This document shows positions 18,288-26,534 of a stretch of DNA of 64,000 nt, piece after piece. The DNA is from Nostoc sp. 'Peltigera membranacea cyanobiont' 210A (GTDB lineage: Bacteria > Cyanobacteriota > Cyanobacteriia > Cyanobacteriales > Nostocaceae), in NCBI RefSeq assembly GCF_002246015.1, contig NZ_NOLJ01000004.1, forward strand, positions 331,010 to 395,009. The letters run 5' to 3'. The position numbers were made by a program, and so were the translations under genes. Under the pieces are notes generated by a model that did not search any database, was not told the DNA's origin, and saw nothing but the letters and a program-made list of their open reading frames with translations. Position 1 is the first letter of the stretch; every line of letters begins with the position of its first letter.

Positions 18288-19166
18288 CTACCAATTGCGC
18301 CATCCACCTTTGGGTGCAACTTCATTATTAGTAGACTTCAGTCCGTGACTGTGCAACAGAGTTTGATATTCTGTGCTGCTGGCCCAACGGTCAATTTCTC
18401 GCGCCCGCAGTACTGGCACTGGATGGGTTAATTGGGCTGTACGGGCAGCTTTGACCATTTCACCCAATTCTGTCTTGCTTATATCATCGTAAGCGCGGGC
18501 TTGGGCAACAAAGGCATCGAGATTCAGTTGGGGCGCTAAGGTGGGAGAACCACCTGCTAACTTCATCAACACGGACATGACCACTTTCGGGTCTTGGGTT
18601 GCTAGTAATGCGGCGCGATCGCAGGTAAACTCAGCACAACGTACCCATTCCAAAAGTTGCGCCTGTATGGCTTGGGCAACGAAGGTGCCAACATTGGGCA
18701 CAATCGCCGCAGCTAATATTAGTAAATTTACAGGAGTCAAGTAAACGCTATGGTCACACTTGAGATGCCCCAACTCATGAGCGATTACTGCCTGTATTTC
18801 CTCTGGTGTGAGCATATCAATCAGGGAAGTGTGTAACACAACAAAAGGCTGCTTACCCCGCACAGCAAAAGTATAGGCATTGGGAGCGGGATGTTGCCGG
18901 ACATACAACTGGGGAGGATCTATATCCAGGATTTTACAGGCGTCTAACAACAGCTTGTATAAATCGGGTAGTTGCTTTTCACCCACCAAAATACTAGAGG
19001 CAATATTTTCCACATAGAAAACCTGCTCTGCCATTGGCCCAAGCCAATTTCGCACCAACATATCTATGCCTGGTATCTGCTTGAGCGCTCTGGTAGCTTC
19101 CAGGTCTAATGGATGACGAAATGAGTCAGCTTTTAAACCAATCAGCGGGGTTTTGAAGAAGGACAT
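18288..19166 (-). CDS. M48-family zinc metalloprotease
   Basis: About 292 residues from the chosen ATG (MSFFKTPLIGLKADSFRHPL). The zinc site HELGH lies in EEIQAVIAHELGHLKCDH near residue 135, and the third ligand region is WVRCAEFTCDRAAL. A hydrophobic segment (LLILAAAIVPNVGTFVAQAI) may anchor it to the membrane. This resembles cyanobacterial HtpX/Ste24-like proteases involved in membrane protein quality control. Forty-two further in-frame codons upstream were left out because they lack conservation features. Confidence 0.8.
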   Translation of the reverse strand: MSFFKTPLIGLKADSFRHPLDLEATRALKQIPGIDMLVRNWLGPMAEQVFYVENIASSILVGEKQLPDLYKLLLDACKILDIDPPQLYVRQHPAPNAYTFAVRGKQPFVVLHTSLIDMLTPEEIQAVIAHELGHLKCDHSVYLTPVNLLILAAAIVPNVGTFVAQAIQAQLLEWVRCAEFTCDRAALLATQDPKVVMSVLMKLAGGSPTLAPQLNLDAFVAQARAYDDISKTELGEMVKAARTAQLTHPVPVLRAREIDRWASSTEYQTLLHSHGLKSTNNEVAPKGGWRNW

Positions 19167-19400
19167 AGTGCAACAAGCTATAAAAAACACAACTATGGAA
19201 TCTGGCTGGATAGATAAACAGCCTCCCACAGTTAGTATAACGATTTCAGTTGGGGGTTTCCTTTCTTGCATACTCGTAACTTTCAGTATCACTGCTCATT
19301 TCACCCCTTCGCTGCATACGCCTACTGGGCAAACTCTGTCCTTTAATGCCCGTTGCAGTTAATCTTGATTGGACACACCAATTCATGCTCGGAATATTCA

Positions 19401-19895
19401 ATGCGCTTTGGTTTTTTTACTTTATGTGTTCTCGCACTAGCAACAACAAGTGGGCACGCCGCTCAGTCTCCCAAGATTCCAGCACTGGTGATGACCAGCC
19501 CGGATTCAGCTTTTGCCAACTACGAAGATAAATGCAGCAACGGCGGCAACCTTGACAACGTAAATCGCGATAAGTTTCTTAAACTTATGCTTGCTAATAA
19601 AAAATCAAAGCTATCTCAACTCAAAGTAGCTCTCCTCAATGAAATTAAACAAAGTGGTGATGAGCCACGAGGCGAGGGTGTCCATATTGGTGAATGGAAT
19701 CAAACCTTCCATGACCGAAGTGGTTGTGGCACAAACACTAACAGTTACTCAGCATTTGTTGTCACCGTGACTGGTGGAAATGCAAACCATACGGTAGTGA
19801 AATACTTAGTAACAATTGATGACGACGATAACGCAGGCAAAAGAACCCTCAAGATCCGCGACATCCGCCCAATCAAACTACGAAATGATAACTGA
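19401..19895 (+). CDS. Small secreted protein, unknown
   Basis: 164 residues from ATG 19401. A clear signal peptide (MRFGFFTLCVLALATTSGHA, then AQ) precedes a polar mature part with two cysteines (DKCSNGG and RSGCGTN) that could form a disulphide. It ends in an acidic and basic beta-like segment (TIDDDDNAGKRTLKIRDI). Not recognised. Upstream and downstream DNA carry related fragments of a dispersed repeat. Confidence 0.55.
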   Translation: MRFGFFTLCVLALATTSGHAAQSPKIPALVMTSPDSAFANYEDKCSNGGNLDNVNRDKFLKLMLANKKSKLSQLKVALLNEIKQSGDEPRGEGVHIGEWNQTFHDRSGCGTNTNSYSAFVVTVTGGNANHTVVKYLVTIDDDDNAGKRTLKIRDIRPIKLRNDN

Positions 19896-19969
19896 CCAAG
19901 CCACTTCTCCTCGCTTCCTAGTTCACCTGTATCTTCAAACTGTGTACCGTATCCCCGAACAGTAGAAGG

Positions 19970-20028
19970 AGGGGTGAAATGAGCAGATGTGCAGAAAGTT
20001 ACGCGCTTTGACTTGATGAGCCACTTTG
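19970..20028 (+). repeat. Dispersed repeat (inverted sibling at 24684-24735)
   Basis: AGGGGTGAAATGAGCAG followed by GCAGAAAGTTACGCGC and TTGATGAGCC. The reverse complement of 24684-24735 has the same order of blocks with scattered differences. Confidence 0.6.
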
Positions 20029-20029
20029 T

Positions 20030-20140
20030 CCGCCTTGTTAATGCGTCAGCTTGCATTGTTAATGCAATGGCCGCCTTGTTAATGCGTCAGTTTGTATTGT
20101 TAATGCAATGGCCGCCTTGTTAATGCGTCAGCTGGCATTA
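20030..20140 (+). repeat. 41-bp tandem repeat, 2.7 copies
   Basis: Units start at 20030, 20071 and 20112 with CCGCCTTGTTAATGCGTCAG. Each unit also contains TTAATGCAATGG, and GCATT/AATGC parts that can pair within a unit. Confidence 0.8.
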
Positions 20141-20195
20141 AAAACGCTACGCTTTTACGCAAAACTGTACTAAGCATGAAGCTAGAATTAGTGAC

Positions 20196-20219
20196 ACGAT
20201 CAAAGGAGATCGTTTTTTT
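20196..20219 (+). terminator. Terminator-like hairpin directly before ackA
   Basis: ACGATC and GATCGT enclose an AAAGGA loop and are followed by seven T, ending 11 bases before the ackA ATG. An outer pair GTGACA/TGTCAC (20191-20196, 20224-20229) could extend it. It may end upstream transcripts or act as a leader attenuator. Confidence 0.5.
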
Positions 20220-20230
20220 CTGTTGTCACT

Positions 20231-21451
20231 ATGAAGATATTAGTACTGAATGCTGGATCGAGCAGCCAAAAGAGTTGTCTGTATGAAATTTCAGATGAAG
20301 CTTTACCCACCCAAGCACCCCAACCCCTTTGGGAAGGTAAAATCACCTGGACTCAAGATCGAGGTGTGGCCGAAATTGAGGTGAAAACTGCTACAGGTGG
20401 AACGCTGCAAAAATCAATTTCTGGTGATTCTCCACAGGCGCACCTCACCTATATGCTCAATACACTTAATCGTGATGCTACCAAGGTAATCGATCACTTG
20501 TCAGAAATTGATGTGGTGGGGCATCGGATAGTACATGGTGGAGAAGATTATCGAGATAGTGTGGTAATTACGGAGGATGTCAAAAAGGCGATCGCAAATC
20601 TGTCTAACCTTGCTCCAGAACATAATCCAGTGGGTTTGGAAGGCATAGAAGCAATTGAACAAATCTTAGGAGATGTCACCCAAGTAGCAGCCTTTGATAC
20701 CGGATTTCATGGTACTTTACCCGATGCAGCAGCAATATATCCCGGCCCATATCAGTGGGTAGAGCAAGGTATTCGTCGCTATGGGTTTCATGGTATCAGT
20801 CACCAATACTGTTCTCAACGTGCTGTTCAAATTCTCGGTCGAGATGTTGCATCTGAGCGGTTAATTATCTGCCATTTGGGTAATGGTTGCTCTTTAGCGG
20901 CGATTAAAAACGGTTGCAGTATTGATACCACTATGGGATTCACGCCCGTAGAAGGATTGATGATGGGTAGTCGTTCTGGTTCAGTCGATCCGGGGATTCT
21001 GATTTACCTGTTGCGGCACTGCAATTACTCTGTAGAAAAGTTGGATGAGTTATTAAATAAAGCTTCTGGGTTAAAGGGAATTTCGGGTGTCTCTAGCGAT
21101 ATGCGTGAAGTGAGAGAAGCGATTGCTCAAGGTAATTCCCGCGCTCAACTGGCATGGGATATCTATGTGCATCGCTTGCGTTCTGGTATTGGCGCAATGC
21201 TCACTAGTTTGGGGGGATTAGATGCTTTGGTATTCACAGCAGGTGTGGGCGAACACTCTCCACAAATTCGCCAAGCCACCTGTGAAGCCTTTGGATTTAT
21301 CGGACTAAAACTTGACCTTGAGAAAAATCAACAGCAGCCTGTGGATGAGGATATTGCTACACCCGATTCGGTAGTACGGGTATTAGTTATTCATACTCAA
21401 GAAGATTGGGCGATCGCCGGGCAGTGTTGGCAGTTGTTGAAACGTAATTAG
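20231..21451 (+). CDS. ackA: Acetate kinase
   Basis: 406 residues; interconverts acetate plus ATP and acetyl phosphate. Both family signatures are present: LNAGSSSQKSCLYEI at the N-terminus and the FDTGFHGTLPDAA / RYGFHGISHQY region near residue 155-195. ATPase-superfamily loops ICHLGNGCSLAAI and FTAGVGEHSPQIR are intact. No phosphotransacetylase gene is adjacent. The ATG follows a terminator-like hairpin whose loop contains the only AAAGGA nearby. Confidence 0.93.
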   Translation: MKILVLNAGSSSQKSCLYEISDEALPTQAPQPLWEGKITWTQDRGVAEIEVKTATGGTLQKSISGDSPQAHLTYMLNTLNRDATKVIDHLSEIDVVGHRIVHGGEDYRDSVVITEDVKKAIANLSNLAPEHNPVGLEGIEAIEQILGDVTQVAAFDTGFHGTLPDAAAIYPGPYQWVEQGIRRYGFHGISHQYCSQRAVQILGRDVASERLIICHLGNGCSLAAIKNGCSIDTTMGFTPVEGLMMGSRSGSVDPGILIYLLRHCNYSVEKLDELLNKASGLKGISGVSSDMREVREAIAQGNSRAQLAWDIYVHRLRSGIGAMLTSLGGLDALVFTAGVGEHSPQIRQATCEAFGFIGLKLDLEKNQQQPVDEDIATPDSVVRVLVIHTQEDWAIAGQCWQLLKRN

Positions 21452-21562
21452 AAAGTCTGATTTAATTTAGGTAACATTGTTTGAATATTTCAGCTACCCT
21501 AATCTTTTTCTGAAAATAGTCTTGCACGAAAAAACATCTTTTTCAATGCCTCACACCGATTT

Positions 21563-22510
21563 TCAAGCTAATAACCAACGCATAAAGCCTTTACCAATTT
21601 GCCCTACTATAAAACTCAAAACCCATTGTAATAATGGCCCAATTATTGACAAAAATAGCAAAAAAAAGAAATCATTGGGAGTAAAAATAAAAATACTAGA
21701 AGTGACACAAGTTAGTCCCCATGCCAGCCAATTTCGATATTGAGAACTAATATAAGTCCATCTTGGAAGCTGATTAACCAGCCAATAGCGAATAGTAGCA
21801 AATACAAAAGATGTTACTAACCCAGCAAGTATTGATAATGAAAATGCTAAGTTTAATCTCCATACAAAAAAAGTAGCAGGGAATAACGAAGCTAGTTCCC
21901 AAGAGAATAAATTTAATTTAGTCCGAAGACAGCTTAGTATTTGTTCAATAAGCCAATAATGCAAATAAACAATATTTAAGCACTCAGGATTTTTGACAAA
22001 ATCACTCTTGATTTTGTGAATTATGTCACCATAAAATAAAACATTACTTTGTAAAACAATATCTTGTTCTTTCCAAAGATATAAATCTGATGTATCTTCT
22101 CTATAATAAGAATTAAAAGTAAGTCCATACTGTAACGTTGACTTTTTTTGTAATGATTTACTCCAGAATAATTTGATAAAACTTACTATAAAAGTATTGT
22201 TAAATATTTTAAACTTTTTTTTAGTAATTACTAATTTCTGGTATGGCGTAGTGTTCTTATTAAAGCAAATCTGCTCGCTAAAACAGCTGTAGTACCAAAT
22301 ATAAGCTAGTAATTTTGGCGGAATGTATAAAGAGCAGCCTATTTCTCGCGCTTCCTCAATTTCTTTTAAAACGGTCTTATTTAGATAAAAAGTATACTGT
22401 CCTGATTCAACCTTAATTTGAAGCTCAATAGGAGTGCCTTGAGGTATTTGTACAAAGAAAGAGAGTTGAACATCAGCTTCATTATCTGTGTGTGTTTTCT
22501 CAGCGTTCAT
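21563..22510 (-). CDS. Unknown membrane protein, third gene of a three-gene cassette
   Basis: 315 residues from the chosen ATG at 22510, whose ATGA overlaps the stop of the preceding gene, so translation is coupled. The first about 200 residues are soluble, with LSFFVQIPQGTPIELQIKVE at the start and many Lys, Tyr and Phe. From about 205 several hydrophobic helices follow (LASLFPATFFVWRLNLAFSL, LAGLVTSFVFATIRYWLV, LAWGLTCVTSSIFIF, FFLLFLSIIGPLLQWVLSFI). The gene is AT-rich. No family recognised. Context suggests it works in a membrane with the two paralogous proteins encoded just before it. Confidence 0.6.
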   Translation of the reverse strand: MNAEKTHTDNEADVQLSFFVQIPQGTPIELQIKVESGQYTFYLNKTVLKEIEEAREIGCSLYIPPKLLAYIWYYSCFSEQICFNKNTTPYQKLVITKKKFKIFNNTFIVSFIKLFWSKSLQKKSTLQYGLTFNSYYREDTSDLYLWKEQDIVLQSNVLFYGDIIHKIKSDFVKNPECLNIVYLHYWLIEQILSCLRTKLNLFSWELASLFPATFFVWRLNLAFSLSILAGLVTSFVFATIRYWLVNQLPRWTYISSQYRNWLAWGLTCVTSSIFIFTPNDFFFLLFLSIIGPLLQWVLSFIVGQIGKGFMRWLLA

Positions 22511-23343
22511 TGTCGGGATAATTTTGCGATATTTTGTACAATACCAATCAGAAAATTTAGCGTTCCACGCCACTGTTTCTCCCCCGCAACTACCCCTTCA
22601 TGATGTATTTTGAGGATTAAATCTCTATCCACTTCAGGTAATTGAAATAGGTTTTTATGGTAACGACTAATAATATCTCCATCTAGCTGCATAACAGTTT
22701 GAGCATAAATAATATCGATATCTACGCTGGTAATATTCCCACTATTAAGTGCAGCTTTAAGCTCAGACATTTTCCGCAGTGTACGAATAAATTTGTCATT
22801 ATTCAAAAGTTCTTCAATCTCTTTCCACCTTTGCTGCAAACTTTTTATACTATTTTCTTCTCGAGCTGCAACAGGAGTTGGAGCCGGTAATATTGGTTGA
22901 GCTAACTTTATGTATATCTCGTCAGTTGGAACAATATTTGCTTTATGTTCCACCTGATATTTAAGACGCTCTTGATAGTGTATTATTCTGGAATCTGGCT
23001 CACTAGTCTCATTACTTTGTTCAAGAAGAATGTAAAAATATTCTCTTTCAAGTTGTGAAAATAGACTTGTATAACGCTTACGTAGCTCTTGAGCTTGAGT
23101 TTTTTCTGGTTCTGGTAAATCGTCTGGATTTGGAATTCCTTTGACATCAAAGTAGTCTTTGTCATTTATTGAATAAATCTCTTCATACGCTTGCCAAGCA
23201 TTAAACTTTGCGCCAGTAATTTGATCCACAACCATTGTATTGACTTCTAAAGCTGTAATATCATCAACTAATTCATGTACAGATGAGACTACTTTCTCAA
23301 GCAAATCTTTGGCTTGTTCTTGAATTTTATTAGGCATAGTCAT
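22507..23343 (-). CDS. Unknown protein, second gene of the cassette (shares motifs with the first)
   Basis: 278 residues, soluble, mostly helical. Near the start it has ALEVNTMVV (31-39), and near the end QLDGDIIS (219-226) followed by KIHHEGVVAGEKQ (245-257). The 169-residue protein of the preceding gene has the same motifs in the same order. Between them lies an extra about 180-residue helical section (KTQAQELRKRYTSLFSQLER, then IKSLQQRWKEIEELLNN) absent from the shorter paralogue. AAGGA sits 6 bases before the ATG. The stop overlaps the next start (ATGA). Confidence 0.6.
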   Translation of the reverse strand: MTMPNKIQEQAKDLLEKVVSSVHELVDDITALEVNTMVVDQITGAKFNAWQAYEEIYSINDKDYFDVKGIPNPDDLPEPEKTQAQELRKRYTSLFSQLEREYFYILLEQSNETSEPDSRIIHYQERLKYQVEHKANIVPTDEIYIKLAQPILPAPTPVAAREENSIKSLQQRWKEIEELLNNDKFIRTLRKMSELKAALNSGNITSVDIDIIYAQTVMQLDGDIISRYHKNLFQLPEVDRDLILKIHHEGVVAGEKQWRGTLNFLIGIVQNIAKLSRQ

Positions 23344-23440
23344 AATTTCCTTGATTTCTCTAAATCAAATTAACCTACAGGTTTGAATAAGCTCATATCC
23401 TGTAGGTATTTTTGGGTTAATATCAATTAATAAATATCAA

Positions 23441-23950
23441 TTACTGGGGACGGGATAGCGATTGTTGTGAAGTTTTACGAGATTTCATAATTTCTATAAA
23501 AAATCCATACAACTTCTGCAAACTTTCTATGTTTTTTTGCATAATCTCCCGACTTTCTTTGATTTGAGTTAGATGAAATTCGCGAAGTTCTGTATATGGG
23601 CCACTACCAACAAATTGACTACCAACTTCATTAGTTATATCACCATCAATTAAATTGATTATGGTGTGCATTCGATTACCTGTTTGAGCAATTTGCTGCC
23701 CTTGTGGTTGTTCTAACTGAGTAGATGAGTCTGGAACCCAAGTAGTAATTTCTAGCTCGACAACTTCCACTATTGCTGTTTGAATAGCATCAATAATTCC
23801 ATCAATATTGAATCCTTCTCCCTGACTATTCAGCTTCTTAACTTTTCTTTTAAATTCACTACTTGGTTTGCTAAATTGACTATTGTTTTCCATGTTTTCG
23901 ATGGCTTGATCGTGAATGTTTGTGTTTTCGTTAAGAGTATTATTCACCAT
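23441..23950 (-). CDS. Unknown protein, first gene of the cassette
   Basis: 169 residues. A polar N-terminal tail (about 1-45) is followed by IIDAIQTAIVEVVELEITTW (52-71), then NLIDGDITNE (99-108) and ELREFHLTQIKESRE (121-135), ending in a helix and a Ser/Gln tail. The LE.xT.V, DGDI and histidine segments match those of the next gene product, pointing to paralogy. The gap to that gene is 97 bases, so an operon is likely. No known domain recognised. Confidence 0.55.
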   Translation of the reverse strand: MVNNTLNENTNIHDQAIENMENNSQFSKPSSEFKRKVKKLNSQGEGFNIDGIIDAIQTAIVEVVELEITTWVPDSSTQLEQPQGQQIAQTGNRMHTIINLIDGDITNEVGSQFVGSGPYTELREFHLTQIKESREIMQKNIESLQKLYGFFIEIMKSRKTSQQSLSRPQ

Positions 23951-24340
23951 GAAATTTTAGAGGTTACAGACATATTCAAATATAAACAAAATACAATTTT
24001 ATGTTATGTCAAATTTTGGAAGGCTTTTACTACAAAAAAGTAACTAAAGTCAAAATAACTTAATATTTTAAGAAATTTTTACTAAAAAAAAGTTATGATT
24101 TCCAAGAGCCAAATTTATCTTAGAAAAAGAATAATATCATTTTAGATTTTTGAGATACTGTATTGCAGTGAATCCAGCACTGTGATAGCGGTTTCGCCGT
24201 TGTCCTAAGTGACGTGATTCTGAAAGAATTATTTAATTAATTAGCTTTTGGGTATTTCGTTCCAGTCGCTATAAATCCTGACTTTTCACGGGATGTGGAA
24301 AAGAGGAATTGGTTCGCGAATGATATACGCGAACTAACTT
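23951..24340. other. AT-rich spacer upstream of the cassette
   Basis: Contains the likely cassette promoter. TTTTCACGGGATGTGGAAAA (near 24282) resembles TTTTCAAGGGATGTGGAAAG near 36134. An inverted repeat GTTCGCG/CGCGAAC (24312-24318, 24328-24334) lies at the right end. No gene seen. Confidence 0.45.
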
Positions 24341-24583
24341 TTATGGTTGGCGATATTTAGAAGTTTCTTCGATTAAATCTTTCAGTCCAAGGTTTAGGGA
24401 CTCAATGGATCGATCTAAAGCTTCAATTTTGGCACGGCGGGTAATTTGTTCCAGAGCATGTATGTAAGGTTGACTACCAGCTTTACCTAAATGCTGATAT
24501 CGGGGTGTGAGTAGCAACGGAACAGAAAACCGGGATAAGAAAATAAAATCAAAAATATTGGCAAAATTCAAATCACACTTCAA
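24341..24583 (-). CDS. Short hypothetical protein or gene remnant
   Basis: 80 codons. The C-terminal half (ALEQITRRAKIEALDRSIES, then LNLGLKDLIEETSKYRQP) looks like a helical, coding-like segment. The N-terminal half is hydrophobic and less convincing and may not be native. It could be the surviving end of a larger gene or a small antitoxin-like protein. It sits next to palindromic repeats and a horizontally acquired-looking gene. Function unknown. Confidence 0.3.
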   Translation of the reverse strand: MKCDLNFANIFDFIFLSRFSVPLLLTPRYQHLGKAGSQPYIHALEQITRRAKIEALDRSIESLNLGLKDLIEETSKYRQP

Positions 24584-24600
24584 TTGGTACAGGTTTCTCC

Positions 24601-24668
24601 GTGGCGATAGCGTTCGCGTAAGCGTCCGCTCTGCGGAAGCGCTGCCGCCTACGGCAGATCGCTTGGGT
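24601..24668. repeat. Cluster of GC-rich palindromes
   Basis: GCGTTCGCGTAAGCG, CCGCTCTGCGG and GCCGCCTACGGC follow one another, a composite palindromic repeat typical of Nostoc spacers. It is directly followed by the dispersed repeat 24684-24735. Confidence 0.65.
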
Positions 24669-24683
24669 TACAAGCGGCTCATC

Positions 24684-24735
24684 AAATCCAAGCGCGTAAC
24701 TTTCTGTACGGATGCTTACTTCACCCCGGATACAG
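24684..24735 (-). repeat. Dispersed repeat (inverted sibling of 19970-20028)
   Basis: Read on the minus strand it has GGGGTGAAGTAAGCA, then ACAGAAAGTTACGCGC and TTGATGAGCC, the same blocks as at 19970. Confidence 0.6.
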
Positions 24736-24777
24736 AAGAAGTCCGCCCGCCGATGCCTGTTCGATAGGAGCGCGTGG

Positions 24778-25161
24778 TTAGGCCTTTGGGGTGGACGATG
24801 GAAGTGGACAGACTTCCATAGCTTGAATCAAGCCGTGTTCAAGGGTGAATCGATGTCCCACGTGCTCATCGGCAAGAACTGCGTAAGCCTTGTCACGCAC
24901 GACCTGATGCACATCGACCAAAATGCGCCCGTCCTCCTCCGAGTAAAAGGAAATCGGCTCGACGTGCGGATTGATCTCGCTCCATTGCTCCGTCCAGTAA
25001 GCGCGAACTTCTTCAGACCCACGGACAAAACCGCCTTTGAACGCTTTCGGCCAAGCCACGTCTGGAGTCATGAGGGCAAGGGCAGCGTCAATGTCTCGCG
25101 CGTTGAAGGCTGCGTATGCCGCACGGAGCAGGTCGATTTCTGGTGCAGGTTGATCTGACAT
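24778..25161 (-). CDS. SnoaL/NTF2-like protein, probably acquired
   Basis: 127 residues with the SnoaL-like start DLLRAAYAAFNARDIDAALA and LMTPDVAWPKAFKGGFVRGS, then RAYWTEQWSEINPHVEPISF; these small alpha+beta barrels serve as cyclases, isomerases or binding proteins, so the substrate is unknown. Codons are clearly more GC-rich than neighbouring genes, with many GC-ending Ala, Gly and Arg codons. Repeats flank it on the left. This suggests horizontal acquisition. The ATG reads MSDQPAPEIDLL; no close partner gene is seen. Confidence 0.75.
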   Translation of the reverse strand: MSDQPAPEIDLLRAAYAAFNARDIDAALALMTPDVAWPKAFKGGFVRGSEEVRAYWTEQWSEINPHVEPISFYSEEDGRILVDVHQVVRDKAYAVLADEHVGHRFTLEHGLIQAMEVCPLPSSTPKA

Positions 25162-25651
25162 TTATTGGTATGGTGAACCAGATGCAGTAAGGACTAATAA
25201 TTTATTGTACAGAGTTTAGCTGAAGCTTTTTTTATCGACACTATCATGCTTGATGGAAGGTTTATTTCGAGGATTTCCCGTTTTTAATTCTTCTATTGTA
25301 AGGAAGGTTGTTTTATATTATAGTCTCCACCTTTGTATCTTTGAAGCGGTAGGTGTTCGATACCGATACGAACAAATATACTAATGGCGTGGATTTCAGC
25401 TATTTAGTTTGTTTGGATCAACTGTTTTATCTTACTTAGCAAAGCATAAGACCTCTTGCAAAAGTCCCTAACACCCCATCCGCAACCCCTCCCCGCTCTT
25501 CGGGAGGGGAGACAAAGCGTAGCTTTGGCGGGGTGGGGTTCTTTCTTATTTTTGATTTATGCAAGAGGTCTATAGACTCACAAATAGCCTGACTTTTCTT
25601 ATACCATGATGTATACAATGATATGGCTATGAGAATAAAGCCAAGGAAAAT
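25162..25651. other. Spacer holding an intact MITE-like element
   Basis: AT-rich, with the element 25449-25571 in its right half and the promoter of the next gene after it. No gene. Confidence 0.55.
25449..25571. repeat. MITE-like element with perfect 12-bp ends and TA flanks
   Basis: AGACCTCTTGCA (25449-25460) is exactly inverted at 25560-25571. The dinucleotide TA lies immediately outside both ends (25447-25448 and 25572-25573), as left by IS630/Tc1-type transposition. The interior has a GC-rich GGGAGGGGAG palindrome. A divergent copy is at 10153-10260. Confidence 0.7.
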
Positions 25652-26437
25652 ATGTTGTTATCTCGTCAAGCTTTTGCTACACCTTTTGTAATTTCTATGT
25701 GTATTTTAGGAGTTGGCTTGATTCAATTCCCCCAATTGCAAAAACTAATAAATAGAAAACAATCTGCTTCTTTAGAAACTTTAAAAAAAGAAATAAAATC
25801 TGAAAATGTTCGTCTGAATTTTCTCGAAAAAACGCCTACTTTTGGTTATGATAACTTTATTGCAGATTTGGTATATCTCAATTTTCTCCAATATTTTGGA
25901 GATGATGAAATTCGGGATAAAACAGGCTACAGTTTAAGTCCAGAATATTTTGAAGTTATTCTAGAACGCGATCCGCGATTTTTAGCAGCATATCGCAGTC
26001 TTTCGATCAGTACTTCATTATATGCTGGTATGCCGGAACGTGCGATCGCACTATCAGAGAAAGGCTTAAAATCACTATCTCCCTCAGTTCCCGAAAAGTC
26101 TTATTATATATGGCGTTTTAAAGGAGTTGATGAGTTATTATTTTTAGGCAACGCTCAAGCTGCCCAACAGTCTTTTGCAACGGCGGCAAACTGGGCTAGT
26201 AAATTTTCAGATCGAGAAAGTCAACTTGTAGCTAATACTTCCCAAAGAACTGCTGAATTTCTGAGTCGAAATCCTAATAGTAAGTACGCCCAAATTTCTA
26301 CATGGTCAATGGTTTTAAATAATCATGCTGATGAAAGAACTCAGAAACGCGCAATTAAGGAAATCGAAGCTTTGGGGGGAAAAATAGTTACAACTCCTGA
26401 AGGGACTAATAAAATTATATTTCCAACCAAAGATTAA
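25652..26437 (+). CDS. Membrane-anchored TPR-like protein, unknown
   Basis: 261 residues. An N-terminal hydrophobic helix (FATPFVISMCILGVGLIQF) anchors it. The rest is helical with weak TPR character: FDNFIADLVYLNFLQYFGDD-type and ILERDPRFLAAYRSLSIS segments, then AIALSEKGLKSLSP and AQAAQQSFATAANWASKF. It looks like a conserved cyanobacterial hypothetical protein. It is first in a same-strand run with a GNAT and an aminotransferase gene, but spacing of about 100 bases leaves operon status open. Confidence 0.55.
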   Translation: MLLSRQAFATPFVISMCILGVGLIQFPQLQKLINRKQSASLETLKKEIKSENVRLNFLEKTPTFGYDNFIADLVYLNFLQYFGDDEIRDKTGYSLSPEYFEVILERDPRFLAAYRSLSISTSLYAGMPERAIALSEKGLKSLSPSVPEKSYYIWRFKGVDELLFLGNAQAAQQSFATAANWASKFSDRESQLVANTSQRTAEFLSRNPNSKYAQISTWSMVLNNHADERTQKRAIKEIEALGGKIVTTPEGTNKIIFPTKD

Positions 26438-26534
26438 ATTATTATTCATAATAAGTTGATGAAAGTGTAGTGGGAAATTCTCTTTATACAATAAGTTACA
26501 AATTTCTCCCGCATGATTGAGTAGGGCAATACTA

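Larger units (their letters stand above)
19896..20230. other. Spacer upstream of ackA with dispersed and 41-bp tandem repeats
   Basis: Contains the dispersed repeat at about 19970-20028 (GCAGAAAGTTACGCGCTTTG core), 2.7 copies of a 41-bp tandem unit, and a hairpin with T-run immediately before ackA. No gene. Confidence 0.6.

Noticed and set aside
24507..24767. 86-codon plus-strand frame
   Set aside because: Consists of palindromic and dispersed repeats; SKRVTFCT-type sequence recurs in another false frame at 19745-20056, showing it is repeat DNA.
24712..25158. 148-codon plus-strand frame opposite the SnoaL-like gene
   Set aside because: It is the antisense shadow of a GC-rich gene; the minus strand has clear family similarity.
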